A stretch of DNA of 64,000 nt from Nicotiana tabacum (taxonomy: Eukaryota; Streptophyta; Magnoliopsida; Solanales; Solanaceae): the NCBI RefSeq assembly GCF_000715075.1, contig NC_134087.1:186589276-186653275 (forward strand), written 5' to 3'. The notes below the pieces were generated by a model. It did not search any database. It had not been told where the DNA came from and worked only from the letters and a program-made list of their open reading frames with translations. How positions within the stretch are numbered: position 1 is the stretch's first letter; every line of letters begins with the position of its first letter. The translations under genes and the position numbers were made by a program. Below, piece after piece: positions 34,144 to 46,088 of the stretch.

Positions 34144-37100
34144 TGTGAGCACGTGATTTTTGCTCAAAGCAAATTATTCCCAGAAATTCAAACAAAACAA
34201 TTTCTTTATTATTTTATAATTTTTGTGAATTTTGGTGTCATGTTCTGCTAATTGTTGCATTTATATGTGCATTTTAATTCATATGAAAAATACAAAAATA
34301 TGCATTTCCATTTAGGATTTAATTTCATATTTTAGTATTAATTAGGGGTTAATTTGTTTTAGAACAAAATGTGAAGAAAATCACAAAAATAGTCCGCTTT
34401 GTATTTTAATCGTTTTAATTGTGAATTTGCCGTGAAATAGGTTTTAAATAATTTTAGAATTTAATTAATTTAGCTTTGACATCTATTAGGATTTTTTATT
34501 TTTAATTGTGCAACATTATAAAATTAGGGAAAAATAAAACAAAAATACAAATTAAAAAATGAGTAAGAGAATTAAAAAGGAAAAGGGGAATAAATGAAAG
34601 AGGGATGCTCACAATTGGGCCCTTTCAATTAATTTCACCCAGCCCAAAAGAAAAAACACAATCAGACCAAACACACCCCAGAAACCGGCCCAAAACCGTC
34701 CCAATACCCGGTCCACCTGTTACTAAACCAAAACGACACCGTTTCGTTGCTTATTGATCCAGACCGTCGAGGTTAATCAATCCAACGGTCGAAAAGCTCG
34801 GATCGTTTGGTATATTAGTGTCCGAAACTAACCCCCCCCCCCTCTCAGATCCCCCTCATAATCAAACCAAACCCTAATCCCAGCCGCCCCTGTTCTCTCC
34901 GGTGTAATGTGCCGCCGGCGAACGCCACCTACGCCAACGCCCACCAGAAATACACCCGAAAATCTCCTCGTTCCCCTCTTTCTAACCATGCCACTGACTT
35001 CCTTCGAATCCACTCCGACAGCTTCGAATCTTTGAATGAAGTTTTCCGGCCAGAGCAACACCTTCTCCAAATCCAACCAAATTAACACCTTGGAACCGAC
35101 TTGACCTCCTCTTTCAAACCCCCCAAACCTCGTCCTTCGAATCTGACCAGATATGTTCGAATATTAAATCGAAGTTTTCCGACAAAACCCGGGTTTCTCC
35201 AAATTCCACCAAATTGATTCCACATAGTCACCTCACCTCCCTCGTGACAAATTCACCATCAGTGGCATGCAAACATCACCAGAATCAGGCGAATTTTAAA
35301 TCGAGAGGTAATAGAATTTTGAGCCGTGTCAGTGAAGTTTGATTTTTCTTTTCTTTTCTTTGTTTAGTTCTCCTCTTTTGCTTCTGTTCTGATACTTGTT
35401 AATTTCTAGTTTACTTTCAATTTTTGTCAATTCTGTTTAATTTCATATTCCGATTTGACTGTTTAATTCTAGTTCGTTTTGATTTCTGGTTTTAGTTGGA
35501 TTGGTAGATTGGAATTTGTTCTGTTTTGATTCAATATTGGTTCTGTTCTTAAAGTTGTTCTAGTTTTAGTTTAAATTCTGTTTTAAACATTAGTTCAATC
35601 TTTTGCTTTGGTAGTTTAATTGACTTCGTCTGGCTTGATTAGTTTGAATTTGTTATTTAGTATGGCTTTTAATTAGTTTAAGTTAATGATGTTAGTCAGA
35701 AATTTCCTTAGATGGATTTAATATTCCAGTTTCATACTGATGGATAATTGATTAGTTAGTGTGATTGTTAACGATAATTGGTGGTTTGAAATTCAGCAGC
35801 TAGTTTAGATTTAAGAGATTGGTTATAGCTGTTAATTTTAACTAATGTTAAGAGGGTTGGGTCAGTTAACTGAAGTAGGTAATTTCAGGTTGAGTTCAAG
35901 GGTATTTCAGATATTTAGGGTTGGGTAACACATGATAGTTGAAACTAGAATTTTCTAGAACATTCCAAAGTAGCTATAGTGTAGATTTCAATAATTTTAA
36001 TGGGATTACTTGGGTAACAAGTTAGAAAATAAGGGACTAATTGAATAAATAGATAAGGGACTGATTTGTAAACAGAATATAAGGGTTGCCCTCAGCTCTG
36101 CCTATAAAAGGCATGCCTAAATGCCTTAATGGGGAGGTTTTTTTTCCAGCCATCTAATTCCCCCAAAAAACTCTCTCTCTCTCTCTCTGAAATTTTCAGA
36201 TCTGAAGTAGAAATTTAAATTTCAAAAAAAAAAAAACCAAAAACAAACAAAAACTCAAAAATAAAAAAATATCACTATTTCATTAGAAATTGTAGACTGA
36301 TGCTGATGTTCTAGTTACTAATTCACATCCTCTAGTTCACTCTTTGATTGCTGATGCTCAGAATGGTTGCTGGGTGATTTCGAGCAGTTTTTGGGTCTAA
36401 TTAGATTGTGTTTGATTGAGATTTGGTTCTGTGAAAATATGCTGATGCCTTTCTAGTATAACTGAGTGCATTTCAAGTGTTTTGGTTTAATCTGCTTGTT
36501 TCATTTGAGTTCTGAACCTTCCTGGAATTTTTGAATTCATTTTCTGGGCTGTTTGTTGTTCCGTACTGTTGAAAATTGCTTACTGCTACTGCTGCTCGTG
36601 CGTTACTTCAGCTAACTTCCAACTCTTCTTTGTTTTGTGGTCTAAATATCACGTACATGTCCTGAATCTCAAATCATGTAGCTGTCCAGTTGGAATGAAA
36701 TGAAATGGAAGTATAACTTCATTGGAAGCTTCAGTTATTGCCGTGTTTTATCATAGTTGATTGTAGTAGTTTGGACTGTAATTAAAATTATTTTACAATG
36801 ATTTAGATTGGTTTGGACTATTAAACTCATGGACTGTTCAGGACATTTGATCATTTGTTAGACATGTTGTAGTTTAATTTCATTTAGTGTAGTTAAGTTT
36901 TGAAAATCAGACGTTATTCAAAACATAAAGCGATCTTGTGATTCACAGTCCTCACTCGTCTTAATAACTGACAGTGTAATCCTGGAGTCACATTGTTTGT
37001 ATTTAGTAAAGGTAATTGTTAGTTTAGAGCTGGACGTGTAATTTGACTGTTGGATTTGCTTATCACTAATTAGCCTAGAATAGTTTGTTGATTAACTCTG

Positions 37101-38290
37101 TTAAAAGACATAAGTTTGAAAATTGATTCTGGACTTGCATTTTTAGTTGATAATTGGATATTTGAATGATTGTGGATAATTAGTTAAGGTTAATTGCAAC
37201 ATGAGTTAGGAAGTATTATTAACTAGGAACTGAAGCAAAACTGGGCTGAACGTTATTAGCATAGAATTAGTGTAGAATTTCAAACTCAGCATGTTAAGTG
37301 CATCACGTGTGTGTTAACACAAAATTAGACCCTGAATTATAACACGGATACGTTAATGCTGCTGTTGATCTCGCCTGATTTTTGCTAATGGGCCAAGCTA
37401 AGCACAAGGTGTGGCTCACGCTCTGCAATGGGAACTCAGACTGGGCAGCATGTTCTCAAGGCCCAACTCGCTGGTTGGTTTCAATTCAGCAGGGATTGGG
37501 CCAATTACTTGAGCCCAGAATTGTTAAAGGGTCCTTATTAATATGTTTTGTTTAAGTAACTCCAATTATTTAGGGCCTCTTTTTCTTTATTCTTAGAAAC
37601 AAAAATATAGAAAATCATAGTTGCTTTAGGTTTGTCCTGTAATTAATAAAATGAGACGAGCCTCACAAAACAAAACATATAAATTGCAGGGCCCTCAATG
37701 AATATTGTGTTAAAATACTTAGAATTCAGGATGAGGCGTTTAGCGAATTTCACGGCCTTCCCCAAAATAATAATACGCTAGACTCTTTAAGCATGACTTT
37801 AATAAAATTACGTTCCTAAACTCGGGTGAGCATTGATGCGACCCAAATCCAAATCTCAACGGAGTCAAAATGTGTTGAAAATCACGGGTGCATTGATTGC
37901 GACGTGGTTCGAAACGCATTTTCACGACATTGCAATTCTTTTAAAATAACGATAAAAGCAGTTTACGAGTAAAAGGCACATAATCTAGCATGTTATAAAA
38001 TCAGATAAAATCAAATACAATAGTTGAGCGACCGTGCTAGAACCACGAAACCCGGGAATGCCTAACACCTTCCCCCGGGTTAACAGAATTCCTTACTCAG
38101 ATTTCTAGTTCGCGGACTCTTAACAGAGACATACGTTTCCTCGGTTCGGGATACAACCGGTGACTTGGGACACCATTAATCTCTCAAGTGGCGACACTGA
38201 ATAATAATAATAAATCTCGTTCTGATTGTCCTTTAATTGGAAAAACTCTTTTATGCCCTTACGGGGTGTAGTGAAAAAGGAGGTCTGACA
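34144..38290 (+). repeat. 5' LTR of element II
   Basis: 4147 bp from TGTGAGCACG to GTCTGACA. It aligns along its whole length with 51636-55781. Contains a C-rich run (34832-34843), a TATA box (36103), a CT microsatellite (36172-36188) and no ORF of note. The block 34880-35290 is GC-richer and resembles a captured genic leader, but no protein could be recognised. Confidence 0.93.
36103..36111 (+). promoter_or_regulatory. TATA box of 5' LTR, element II
   Basis: TATAAAAGG in a GC-richer context (tgcc...catgcc), conserved in the 3' LTR at 53595. It would place the transcription start about 30 bp downstream, giving a U3 of about 2 kb and an R-U5 of about 2.1 kb. Confidence 0.6.
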
Positions 38291-38294
38291 GCTC

Positions 38295-38331
38295 TGGCGA
38301 CTCTACTGGGGATCGAACCCAGAATCTCTGG
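38295..38331 (+). other. Primer-binding site, tRNA-Arg type, unusually long match
   Basis: TGGCGACTC begins four bases after the LTR end. As I remember plant tRNA-Arg(ACG), the complement continues through the whole T arm and into the anticodon-stem side (GGGGATCGAACCCAGAATC and further) with about two mismatches over roughly 37 bases. A tRNA-Arg PBS is the known Ogre choice. Confidence 0.75.
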
Positions 38332-39666
38332 TTCAGGGTTCAGAATTCGAGCTTAGATAAATTGTTGTATTTGGTTATATCTGATTTTCATACATGTTTT
38401 GTGCTGAATATGCTAAATGCTACTGCTTTGATATCATTTGAACTGTATATAAACTGTGCCGACACCCTTCTCTCTTCACCTCTGGGGATGTGCTTACTGG
38501 TTGAGACTCCCTATTCTGTTAGTGTCATACCCTGAAATAAAAAAGAGGCTCGGATAAGTTGCAAAGTCGGACGATCTTGCGGGTCCCCGGTACGCTGCCT
38601 CCTCCTCGACTCGAGTTGTCCGCTCGAGTGCACTGTTTAGAACACATACCCAGGTTTTAAACCAAGAATAACTTGACTTCATGCCGGATCCCTAGTAGGA
38701 GCGCTTAATTGCATCATGCTGCATTTGACTTAGGGGACACAACATAGGGGTTGGGTCCGTCTAGGGCTAGCAACCTGAAATGAAAAGACCATCCTGATGC
38801 ATCCTATGTGTTCTGTACATATATTTGTTTCGAACCAGCATGTTGACCGGCTTTTGAATATCGAGAATGTTGGAAAATTGAGAAAAAGAGGAAAAGAGAA
38901 AAGAGAGAAATAACAGTTAGGAGGTTAATTGATTATTTTAGAAAAACTAATGACCAAATACTATCGAAACTCTGCTGAAATTTTGAGAAAATGAAAAAGA
39001 AAAATGCTTTATTTTTAATAGTCTGTTTTACTAAAAGCAAAAGAAAAATAGAAAAAGAGTCTTTTATTGAAAAGGAAAAGAAAAAAAAAGAGAGTTTTTA
39101 TTTTAGTTTGGGAAAAATAGGTTGTTTATTGTTTGTTGAAAATGAAAAAGAAAAAAGAGTCGTTATTTTGTCTTGTTTTCAAAAAAATAGAAAGGGAAAA
39201 ATAGTTTGTCTTACCATGGAAAATGAAAAAAGGGTCTTGTTTTCAAAATATAGTTAGTTTCTCGGCCCGAACTATGCAGGTTTGATTCTCACAGGGCGTG
39301 AGATACGTAGGCAACCCTCATCGGGTCCAACCTCCCCGTTGCAAAAAATAGCCAAAAAACAAATATATCAAATTTTTAATTTTCGTCGTAAATAAGTTAG
39401 GTGATGTCGTTTTTGTCAAAAAATAGCCGAATGTTCCCGAAAGGGACGTCGAAAGGCTGACTTTGCAAAGACAGTCATTTTTGGTCATTTTGATTTTTGA
39501 CCGGTTGACTCTCACAGCTTGAAAATCTTCGTTCTTGGGAGTGCTGAAAGGCCATGTTCGAAAACCGAGTCTTTCATTTTACATTTGAAAAAAGGAAATA
39601 GTTAATTTTGTTCTGAGTCAAATAAAAGTTTTGTTTTTGCTTAAATCACTTTAATAAATGTGCAGG
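38332..39666 (+). other. Leader of element II
   Basis: 5' untranslated leader. 38540-38790 matches element I (7080-7260, minus). 38870-39250 is a purine-rich (A/G) tract. Structured module II-1 lies at 39269-39333, about 330 bp before the ORF1 start. The 88-codon frame in the purine tract is low-complexity and not called. Confidence 0.65.
39269..39333 (+). other. Structured junction module, copy II-1 (before ORF1)
   Basis: GAACTATG, spacer, TGAT, inner hairpin TCTCAC/GTGAGA with loop AGGGC, then ATACGTAGGCA and a second hairpin ACCC/GGGT. The outer stem is CTATG/CGTAG with one G-T wobble. Confidence 0.65.
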
Positions 39667-41715
39667 ATGATCACAATGCAAAACGAACCTTTCTCAATAA
39701 TGACTAAAATCCCTTTCGAGTTGAGGCTATGGTGGAATGATTTAGGCAAAGAAGGACAAGACGAAGTCAAGAAATATCTGAAAGGTCTTACGGGTTTATT
39801 GGAAATCAAGCCTTGAGGTGATATTATAAGAGCGTTGGTCACTTGTTGGGACTCGACGCACAATGTCTTCCACTTCTTAGATTTTGAGCTCACCCCAACT
39901 CTGGAGGAAATCGCCGGGTACATCGGAAATGCTGAGGTTCCGTTAAGAGGAAAATATCTGGTTGCTCCAAGAGCCATCACGGTGCACTAGTTTTTAGACT
40001 CATTAAAGATACCCAGGACAGTCCATAATCCAGATTTGGCAAAAGGCTTCTGCACTCTGCGCTTCATATACGACAGGTACGACCACGTGGGAGGGTTTAA
40101 CAAGACGGACATCAAGCTATGCAGTAAAAATAACCGTCAAAAATGGGATGAGCACAGACGGGTGGCTTTCATGATAACCTTTTTGGGCCTCCTGGTGTTC
40201 CCAAGGAAAGACAATAATATTGATATAAAAGTAGCCGGGGTCGTCAGTACCTTCCTTACTCAAGATGAAAGCACTCTTGCGCCTATGATCGTGTCTGACA
40301 TTTTCCGAGCTCTCACTGCCTGCAAAGCCGAAGGCAACTTTTTTGAGGGGTGTAACTTGTTACTACAAATGTGGATGACCGAGCATCTATGCTACCGTTC
40401 CCAGCTCTTGAGTTATGGTTCGTCTGACAAAACATGTATATGAGAGTTTTACACAAGGATTGACGGGGTTAGTCTGCCTGAAGGAGTAACAGCATGGATA
40501 TCATACTTTCGTACTCTCACGGACAGTCAGATACAGTGGACGTTGGGATGGTTGCCTGTTGAAGAAATCATATACATGCCAGCAGCTAGGTCGCATTTTC
40601 TTTTGATGGGACTTAAGAGCATCCAACCTTATGCTCCATGTCGGGTTCGGAGACAACTCAGGAGATGCCAAACTGTGCCACGGGAGGAAGATCTTAGTGC
40701 TCAAGTAATTGAGATTAGCCCTGATGGACAGTTTCTCGAAGCAAAAGTCCGCGAGATTTGGAATGAATGTCAATGTCTACAAGCAGATACTTGTATGCAG
40801 GATCGGGCCAAAGGAGAAATGTCGCCAGAATACCTCGCATGGTACAGAAGAGAGCTTGAGCATCAGAGGCCAGCTAAAAGACCCCACATCCAGATTTCTC
40901 TGAATCATCACAAGAACAATGGGGTTGGCTAGCAAAAGAAGAAGGCTATCGGGCTGAAATCGGCAAGCTGAAACAACATATTGGAGCTCTGAAATTTGAG
41001 AACAGTGTGCAAGTTGCTGCTGATCAGGGAGAAAAGAACAGGTTGGCCCAAGAAAATGAGGCGCTTAGGGCCCAAATCCAGCAAATGAGGATAGCTGCCA
41101 ATAACCAACAAAGGAGCCGGTCAGACGAGCAGTTGATAAAGAGGCTAAAAAAGGAAATTAGTGAGTGCCGGGATGAGCTGAAAAAAATCCGAAGGCACCA
41201 TAGCAGAACTCCGGGCACAGTGGGTAAAAAGAACAGAAGAACGCACCCATTACATGCAACAATTAAAGAAGGATTATGAAAAGACCATTGCTAGTCTGAA
41301 AAGAAAAGTGGTCACCCTTGAGGATAAGGCAGCTAAGCAAGCTAAAGCTTTTGAGACCGAAAGTGGACACTACTATGACTTACTGGCCCGAATGGAAGTA
41401 GAAATACAGTAGCTATAGGATCAACATCTTCAGGATTCTCATGTGTTGGAGGCTCGCAATAATCAAGTAAGGCGATTGCTTATAGAAAAGGGTCGAACAA
41501 GAGACAGGATTGATACCATTGCCCACGCCATCCTCAGGAGATGTCGGGCATGTGAAGACATGACCCGCACTACCTTCTTTTCGGCAGTAATGATTTATGT
41601 CAAGCGAACCATGTATGAGATGGAGCAACTTGAAAGGGATTTGGCACCTAATCCCGCGGCGAGGCCGAACGATGCCCCGTGGGCACCCACTTTTGAAGCA
41701 CTAATGTATTCATAG
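39667..41715 (+). pseudogene. ORF1 of element II: DUF7745-like domain plus coiled coil
   Basis: About 683 codons from the ATG at 39667. The first two thirds (39667-40880) match the layout of plant DUF7745: a short N-terminal segment, F-x-LTPTLEEIAGYIG, an RFIYDRYDHVGGF block, FLGLLVFPRKD, a FRALTACKAEGNFFEGC block and LGWLPVEEIIYMPA. The last third (about 40920-41715) is a Lys/Glu/Gln-rich coiled coil ending in a conserved CRACEDMTRTTFF block. In-frame stops: TGA near 39814, TAG near 39988, TGA at 40441. Frameshifts near 40880 and 41200, and a TAG near 41411. The function is unknown; it may be structural or regulatory, since it has no catalytic motif I recognise. Confidence 0.78.
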
Positions 41716-42356
41716 ATCGAGTCTGTATTTTCCATTCTAGAGTTTGTTGTTTGTCAGTCTATTTTCTTTTTGCGTCCAAGTATACTAGTATGTTCAGAGT
41801 TTGTATTTGAGTTTAGTTGGAGTCCGTTATTTTCCATTTCAAAATGTTTAGTTTGTAATAGAATGTTGTGGTAATGAAAATCTGAAAATTCCCAAAATTT
41901 GTTCCTTTATTTTGGCACTTATTTTCACGAACTACGCCTGGTCTGATTCGTGCGGGGTCACGATACGTAGGTAATCTCAATAGGATTCGACCGTAACCAA
42001 GTAAAGAAAAGAAAACAAAGAAAGGGAAAGAAGAAAGGGAAAAGCGGAGAGACGAGGAAAAAATGAATGAAAATAAGAGAAGAGAGAAAAGAAAAGAGAA
42101 AAGAAAACAAAAAGAAAAGAGAAAGCTTACAGTTGGAACTAAGGAAATGTCGGGATGACGCATGCGGTTGAACAAAAGCATAATAGAAATGGTTAACTGT
42201 ATAGGTGTATTCATGCCCAATGTGCGGTTATCCAATCTGTTAAAGCCTAATCGCTAATGGAATTGTTGTCTAAATGTGTGAGTCTAGGTAGGTGGTTAGT
42301 TGTTTGGCATTCTGGTAACTCATCCATACAACACCCGGTCTAAAGATAAAGTGAAC
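41716..42356 (+). other. ORF1-gag spacer of element II
   Basis: Non-coding. It has module II-2 at 41929-41992, followed by a purine-rich tract (41995-42125), then a block shared with element I up to the gag start (42150-42356). The order matches 3605-4436 of element I. Confidence 0.65.
41929..41992 (+). other. Structured junction module, copy II-2 (ORF1/gag)
   Basis: GAACTACG, spacer, TGAT, inner hairpin TCGTG/CACGA with loop CGGGGT, ATACGTAGG, second hairpin AATC/GATT. The outer stem is CTACG/CGTAG. Confidence 0.68.
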
Positions 42357-44218
42357 ATGACTGGCCCGGAATCTGACACGAGTATTGTTGACCCATCTAA
42401 AGAACTAGAAGAAATGGACGTTCATGCAATGAGGGAGTAAATGTATAAGTTGAAACAACAGATGACTGAAATGTACCAAGCATGGGCGAAGGGGCATCCA
42501 CCACTAGTTTATCCCGCTAACCCGGCTTATATCCCACTATTGGCTCAGCCTCAGGAGCCACCCACTGTGAATTCATCTCCAGCATTTCCACTCTACCAAC
42601 AATGCCAAGGCACCACTTCTCATACATCACAGGCTCCTCCATCCAAACAAGTCTCATACCCTCCTCCACCAATTACTCCCGTTTGTGTAGCACCTCCGCC
42701 TGCTACCCTACACCGATCCCCCAGTGAACCTCTGTTCCAGACGCACGACAACCAGTATTATCCCCCTAAGCCTACCTTCAAAGTACCAGAACCCTACTCT
42801 TATACCCCTCATCTTGATCTCACGGCAGGCACCGAGAAGCCGCCCAAAAACCCTGAGCAGGAGGAGATGATCAGAAAGGTCAAAAGCCTGGAGCAATCAT
42901 TCCGAGACATAAGGGGTTTAGGGGGCCAAGTAAGTGTGGCCTATAAAGATTTATGTCTGTTCCCAGATGTTCAGTTACCGGTCGGGTTCAATATGCCTAA
43001 GTTTGATTTGTACGACAAGCATGGCGACCCAATAGCACATTTAAGAGGATTTTGTAGCAAGATGAGAGGAGCGGGAGGGAGAGATGAATTGTTGATGGCA
43101 TATTTCGGCCAAAGTTTGAGCGGATCGGCGTTGGAATGGTACACTAGACAAGACCATAGCAGGTGGTACACCTAGGATGACTTGGCCCAAGCCTTCGCTT
43201 GTCAGTTTCAATAAAATCTTGAAATCATCCCAGATCGACTGTCATTGACAAAGATCGAGAAGAAGCCCGGTGAGAGCTTTCGAGAATATGGGTTCCGTTG
43301 GAGAGAACAAGCAGCGAGGGTTGACCCCCGATGAAAGAGAGTGAAATGGTTGATTATTTCTTGTAGGCTTTGGAGCCCACCTATTTTGGTCATTTGGTGT
43401 CAGCAGTGGGCAAGTCCTTTAATGAAGTCGTGAAAATGGGAGGCATGGTTGAGGAGGGACTCAAATCCAATAAGATCATGAGTTATTCAGCAATCAAAGT
43501 AACCAACCAAGCCATTCAAAATGGCACTGGGGGTGTGTTTGGGAAGAAGAAGAAGAAGAAGAAAGAAGAGGTTGCAACTGTCGAATCCGGAGTATGGTCC
43601 AGGTCTAAAAGCCCTTCACCCTATTACAACCAACCCAGACCCCACCACCCAAATTACCCGTATACCCCATATGGCTTTCCTCAACAGTATTATCCACCAC
43701 TAGAGCCACACTTTTCCGTCCATCATGCCCAAACTTATACCCAGCCTCCAGCTCACGCGCAATGGCGTGCGCCGGCTACCCAAAACACATACCCAGCTCC
43801 ACAAAACACATATCCACACCTGAGGGCTTATAGTCCAGGATTCAGCTTCCGCCCAAACCAGGCTTTCAGAAACGAGAGAATGCAGAAACATAAAACATTC
43901 ACTCTGCTGGGAGAATCCTATACTACTCTTTTCCACAAACTGAGACAAGTAGGCCTGTTGAACCCGGTTGAGGCTAAAATGCCAAATCCCCTTCCTAGAA
44001 ATTTGGACCATTCAGTGAGCTGTAAGTATTGTTCAGGGGCTCTCGGACATGATACTGAGAAATGTTGGAGATTAAAAACTATTGTGCAAGAGCTTATTGA
44101 CACAAACAGAATCGAGGTTCAGGCCCCGGAGGCGTCCAATATCAACCAGAACTCGTTGCCAGCGCATCATGAGGCCAACATGATTGAACTGATACATAAG
44201 GGAGCAAAGTTTAAATAG
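42357..44218 (+). pseudogene. gag (capsid/nucleocapsid) of element II
   Basis: Start ATG at 42357, aligned with the gag start of element I. Blocks: N-terminal coiled segment, Pro-rich spacer (42520-42860), retrotransposon gag domain (about 42930-43440), a short poly-Lys tract (43543-43570), a Tyr/Pro-rich segment, and a CCHC knuckle (C-X2-C-X5-H-X4-C, 44021-44065). Broken by an in-frame TAA at 42438, stops at 43173 and 43213, a frameshift near 43330 and a TAG at 44216. Gag would form the particle and bind RNA through the knuckle; this copy cannot give a full product. Confidence 0.85.
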
Positions 44219-45240
44219 CCCTCACAGACAGTCATGCTGATCCGTTCTAGTGAAGCCAAAGTGAATGAAAAGTCAGCTAGTGTGAAACCATCGGTTCAGT
44301 TGAAAAGAATAGACAATAAGCCAGTTGTGGTAATGGGGAAAGGATCTTCCGTTGTTGCGAAGAAACCAAAGCCGATCAAGGTAGTGGTTCGGGGAGTATC
44401 AAGCACACCTGCGGAAGTCGTGAGGGGGGCTCACATAGAACCAGTTGTTAAAAAGCCAGTAACTCAGTTACCAGTAATTGACAGTAAAGTCATCCCGTGG
44501 AAGTATGGACAGGTAGTTGTGACCTACAAGGGGAAGGAAATCAAAGAGGAAGTCTGTGAAACACAAGGTTTAACTCGCTCGGGACGTTGTTTTGCCCTCG
44601 AAGAGTTGAGAAAGGCTAGGGCTCCCAAGGAAAATCCGGCGCCAGTTAAGAAAGCTATTACGGAGGTAGAGGTAGAAGAGTTCTTGAAAAAGATGAAAGT
44701 GCAAGATTATTCTATTATTAAGCAGCTAAGGAAAATGCCAGCCCAAATCTTGTTGCTTCCGCTGCTTATCCACTCGGATGAACATCGCCGGGCTCTGATG
44801 AAGATATTGAACGAAGCTCATGTCCCCGATAAAATTTCAGTGAATCATTTGGAGAAAATCGCAAACAAAATCTTTGAGGTAAACAGAGTGACATTTTCTG
44901 ATGATGAATTGCTCGTGGAGGGTACAGAACATAATAGAGCTCTTTATTTAAACGTGAAATGTGAAGATTCGGTAGTCACTCGAGTACTGATTGATAATGG
45001 GTCCAATGCCAATATCTGTCCTTTGTCTACATTGAACAAGTTGAAGGTTGATAATGAAAGAATTCATAAGAATAACATCTGGTTCGGGGGTTTGATGGTG
45101 GTGGTACAGACAGAGTGGGTGACATCGTACTTGAAATGACAATTGGTCCGGTTGAGTTCACTATGGAGTTTCAGGTGTTAGACATGGCGGTGTCTTATAA
45201 TGTTCTGTTGGGGCGACCATAGATCCATGCTGCCAAAGCG
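44219..45240 (+). pseudogene. Protease region of element II
   Basis: Continues the gag frame after the TAG at 44216. A basic linker (44234-44640) leads to an EVEEFLKKMK..DYSI block and an RRALMKIL block, followed by an aspartic protease with the active site LIDNGS at about 44987-45004. The ILLGRP-type flap-end motif reads NVLLGRP near 45200. A frameshift near 45085-45110 splits the domain between frames, and a TAG follows at 45220. The family protease is a retropepsin-type dimer that cuts the polyprotein. The linker is missing from element I. Confidence 0.8.
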
Positions 45241-45899
45241 GTGCCTACTACACTACATCAGATGGTTAAATTCGAGTGGGATAGACAAGAGATCGTAGTA
45301 CATGGGGAAGACAACATGAGCATTGTAAGCGATGCCATTGTACCCTTCATAGAAACTGATGATGATAAGGGCCCATGGGTTTACCAGGTTTTCGATACAG
45401 TCTCAGTAGAAAAGGTTCCTGAGGGGAAAAGCGTCCCGGTTCCCAAAATAACAGCTGCAAATGTCATGGTAGCCTCTGAAATGTTGAAAAACGGGTTTGT
45501 ACCAGGCAAAAGGTTGGGTGCTGATTTTCAAGGTATTGTTCAGCCAGTTTATTTTCCCAAGAATCTGGATACCTTTGGGCTGGGTTTCAAGCCTACGGCG
45601 GCAGATGTAAGACGAGCCCGCAAGATGAAGAAAAGAGGCTGGGTTCTTCCCAAACCAATTCCACGTCTGTCCAGGTCCTTCATCAGGCCAAGTATTGGGA
45701 AGCAATTATTGGCAAAGGTGTTTAGTCTACTGATAGGTGCGGATGGGAACTTGGAGAAAGGGCTTGAGAAGGTATTTGCTGAGGTGAACATGGTTGAGGC
45801 CGGGGAAGGGTCGAGCAAAGCAGATATACAGTACATCGGGCCACATGCTAATGTCAACAACTGGGAAGCCACTCCTCTTCCATCTCGGATGGAGTCGTG
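45241..45899 (+). pseudogene. G-patch-like segment after protease, element II
   Basis: One open frame of 220 codons downstream of protease. A G-patch-like block at about 45475-45545 reads MLKNGFVPGKRLG then FQGI, matching the GxGLGxxxxG pattern of G-patch proteins with one Gly changed to Arg (GKGLG is intact in element I at about 1060-1110). A conserved basic block (DVRRARKMKKRGW) follows, then an acidic region ending LEATPLP-like. G-patches often bind RNA or RNA helicases; here it might assist RNA packaging or reverse transcription, which is inference. The open frame ends at the predicted splice donor. Confidence 0.7.
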
Positions 45900-46088
45900 G
45901 TAGTGGGTTTTGTTTTCCTTTCGTTCACCTGGATTATTCCAGGGTTTGTAATTCAGTTGCTATGTTCCGTCCGTTTGGATGAGTTAAAACCCTGTTATCT
46001 TTACATTCAATGAAATGCAATTCCTTTTCTTTCTTAATTCCTAATTTTGTTTCCATTTCTTTTTCTTTTTCTTTTTCTTTCTGTACAG
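45900..46088 (+). other. Predicted intron between pro and pol, element II
   Basis: GT donor at 45900 (tgGTAGTG), a strong pyrimidine tract at 46020-46080 and acceptor TACAG ending at 46088. Removing 189 bp joins the upstream frame to the pol frame in phase (two bases of the codon before, one after). Protein similarity between elements I and II starts exactly after the acceptor. Spliced introns before pol are documented for Ogre elements. Confidence 0.68.

Noticed and set aside
34828..35088. 86-codon minus-strand frame in the LTR, repeated at 52320-52580
   Set aside because: Its conservation only reflects LTR duplication. It starts in a C-rich run and crosses no known domain.
38295..38331. 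tRNA-Arg gene
   Set aside because: Only the 3' half-like sequence in antisense next to an LTR; it is a primer-binding site.
38991..39257. 88-codon frame in the leader of element II
   Set aside because: A Lys/Glu-rich translation of a purine tract, not conserved in element I.
43700..44011. Minus-strand frames opposite gag and pol (also 45549-45872, 48000-48326)
   Set aside because: Shadows of the real coding strand; conserved only as reverse complement.
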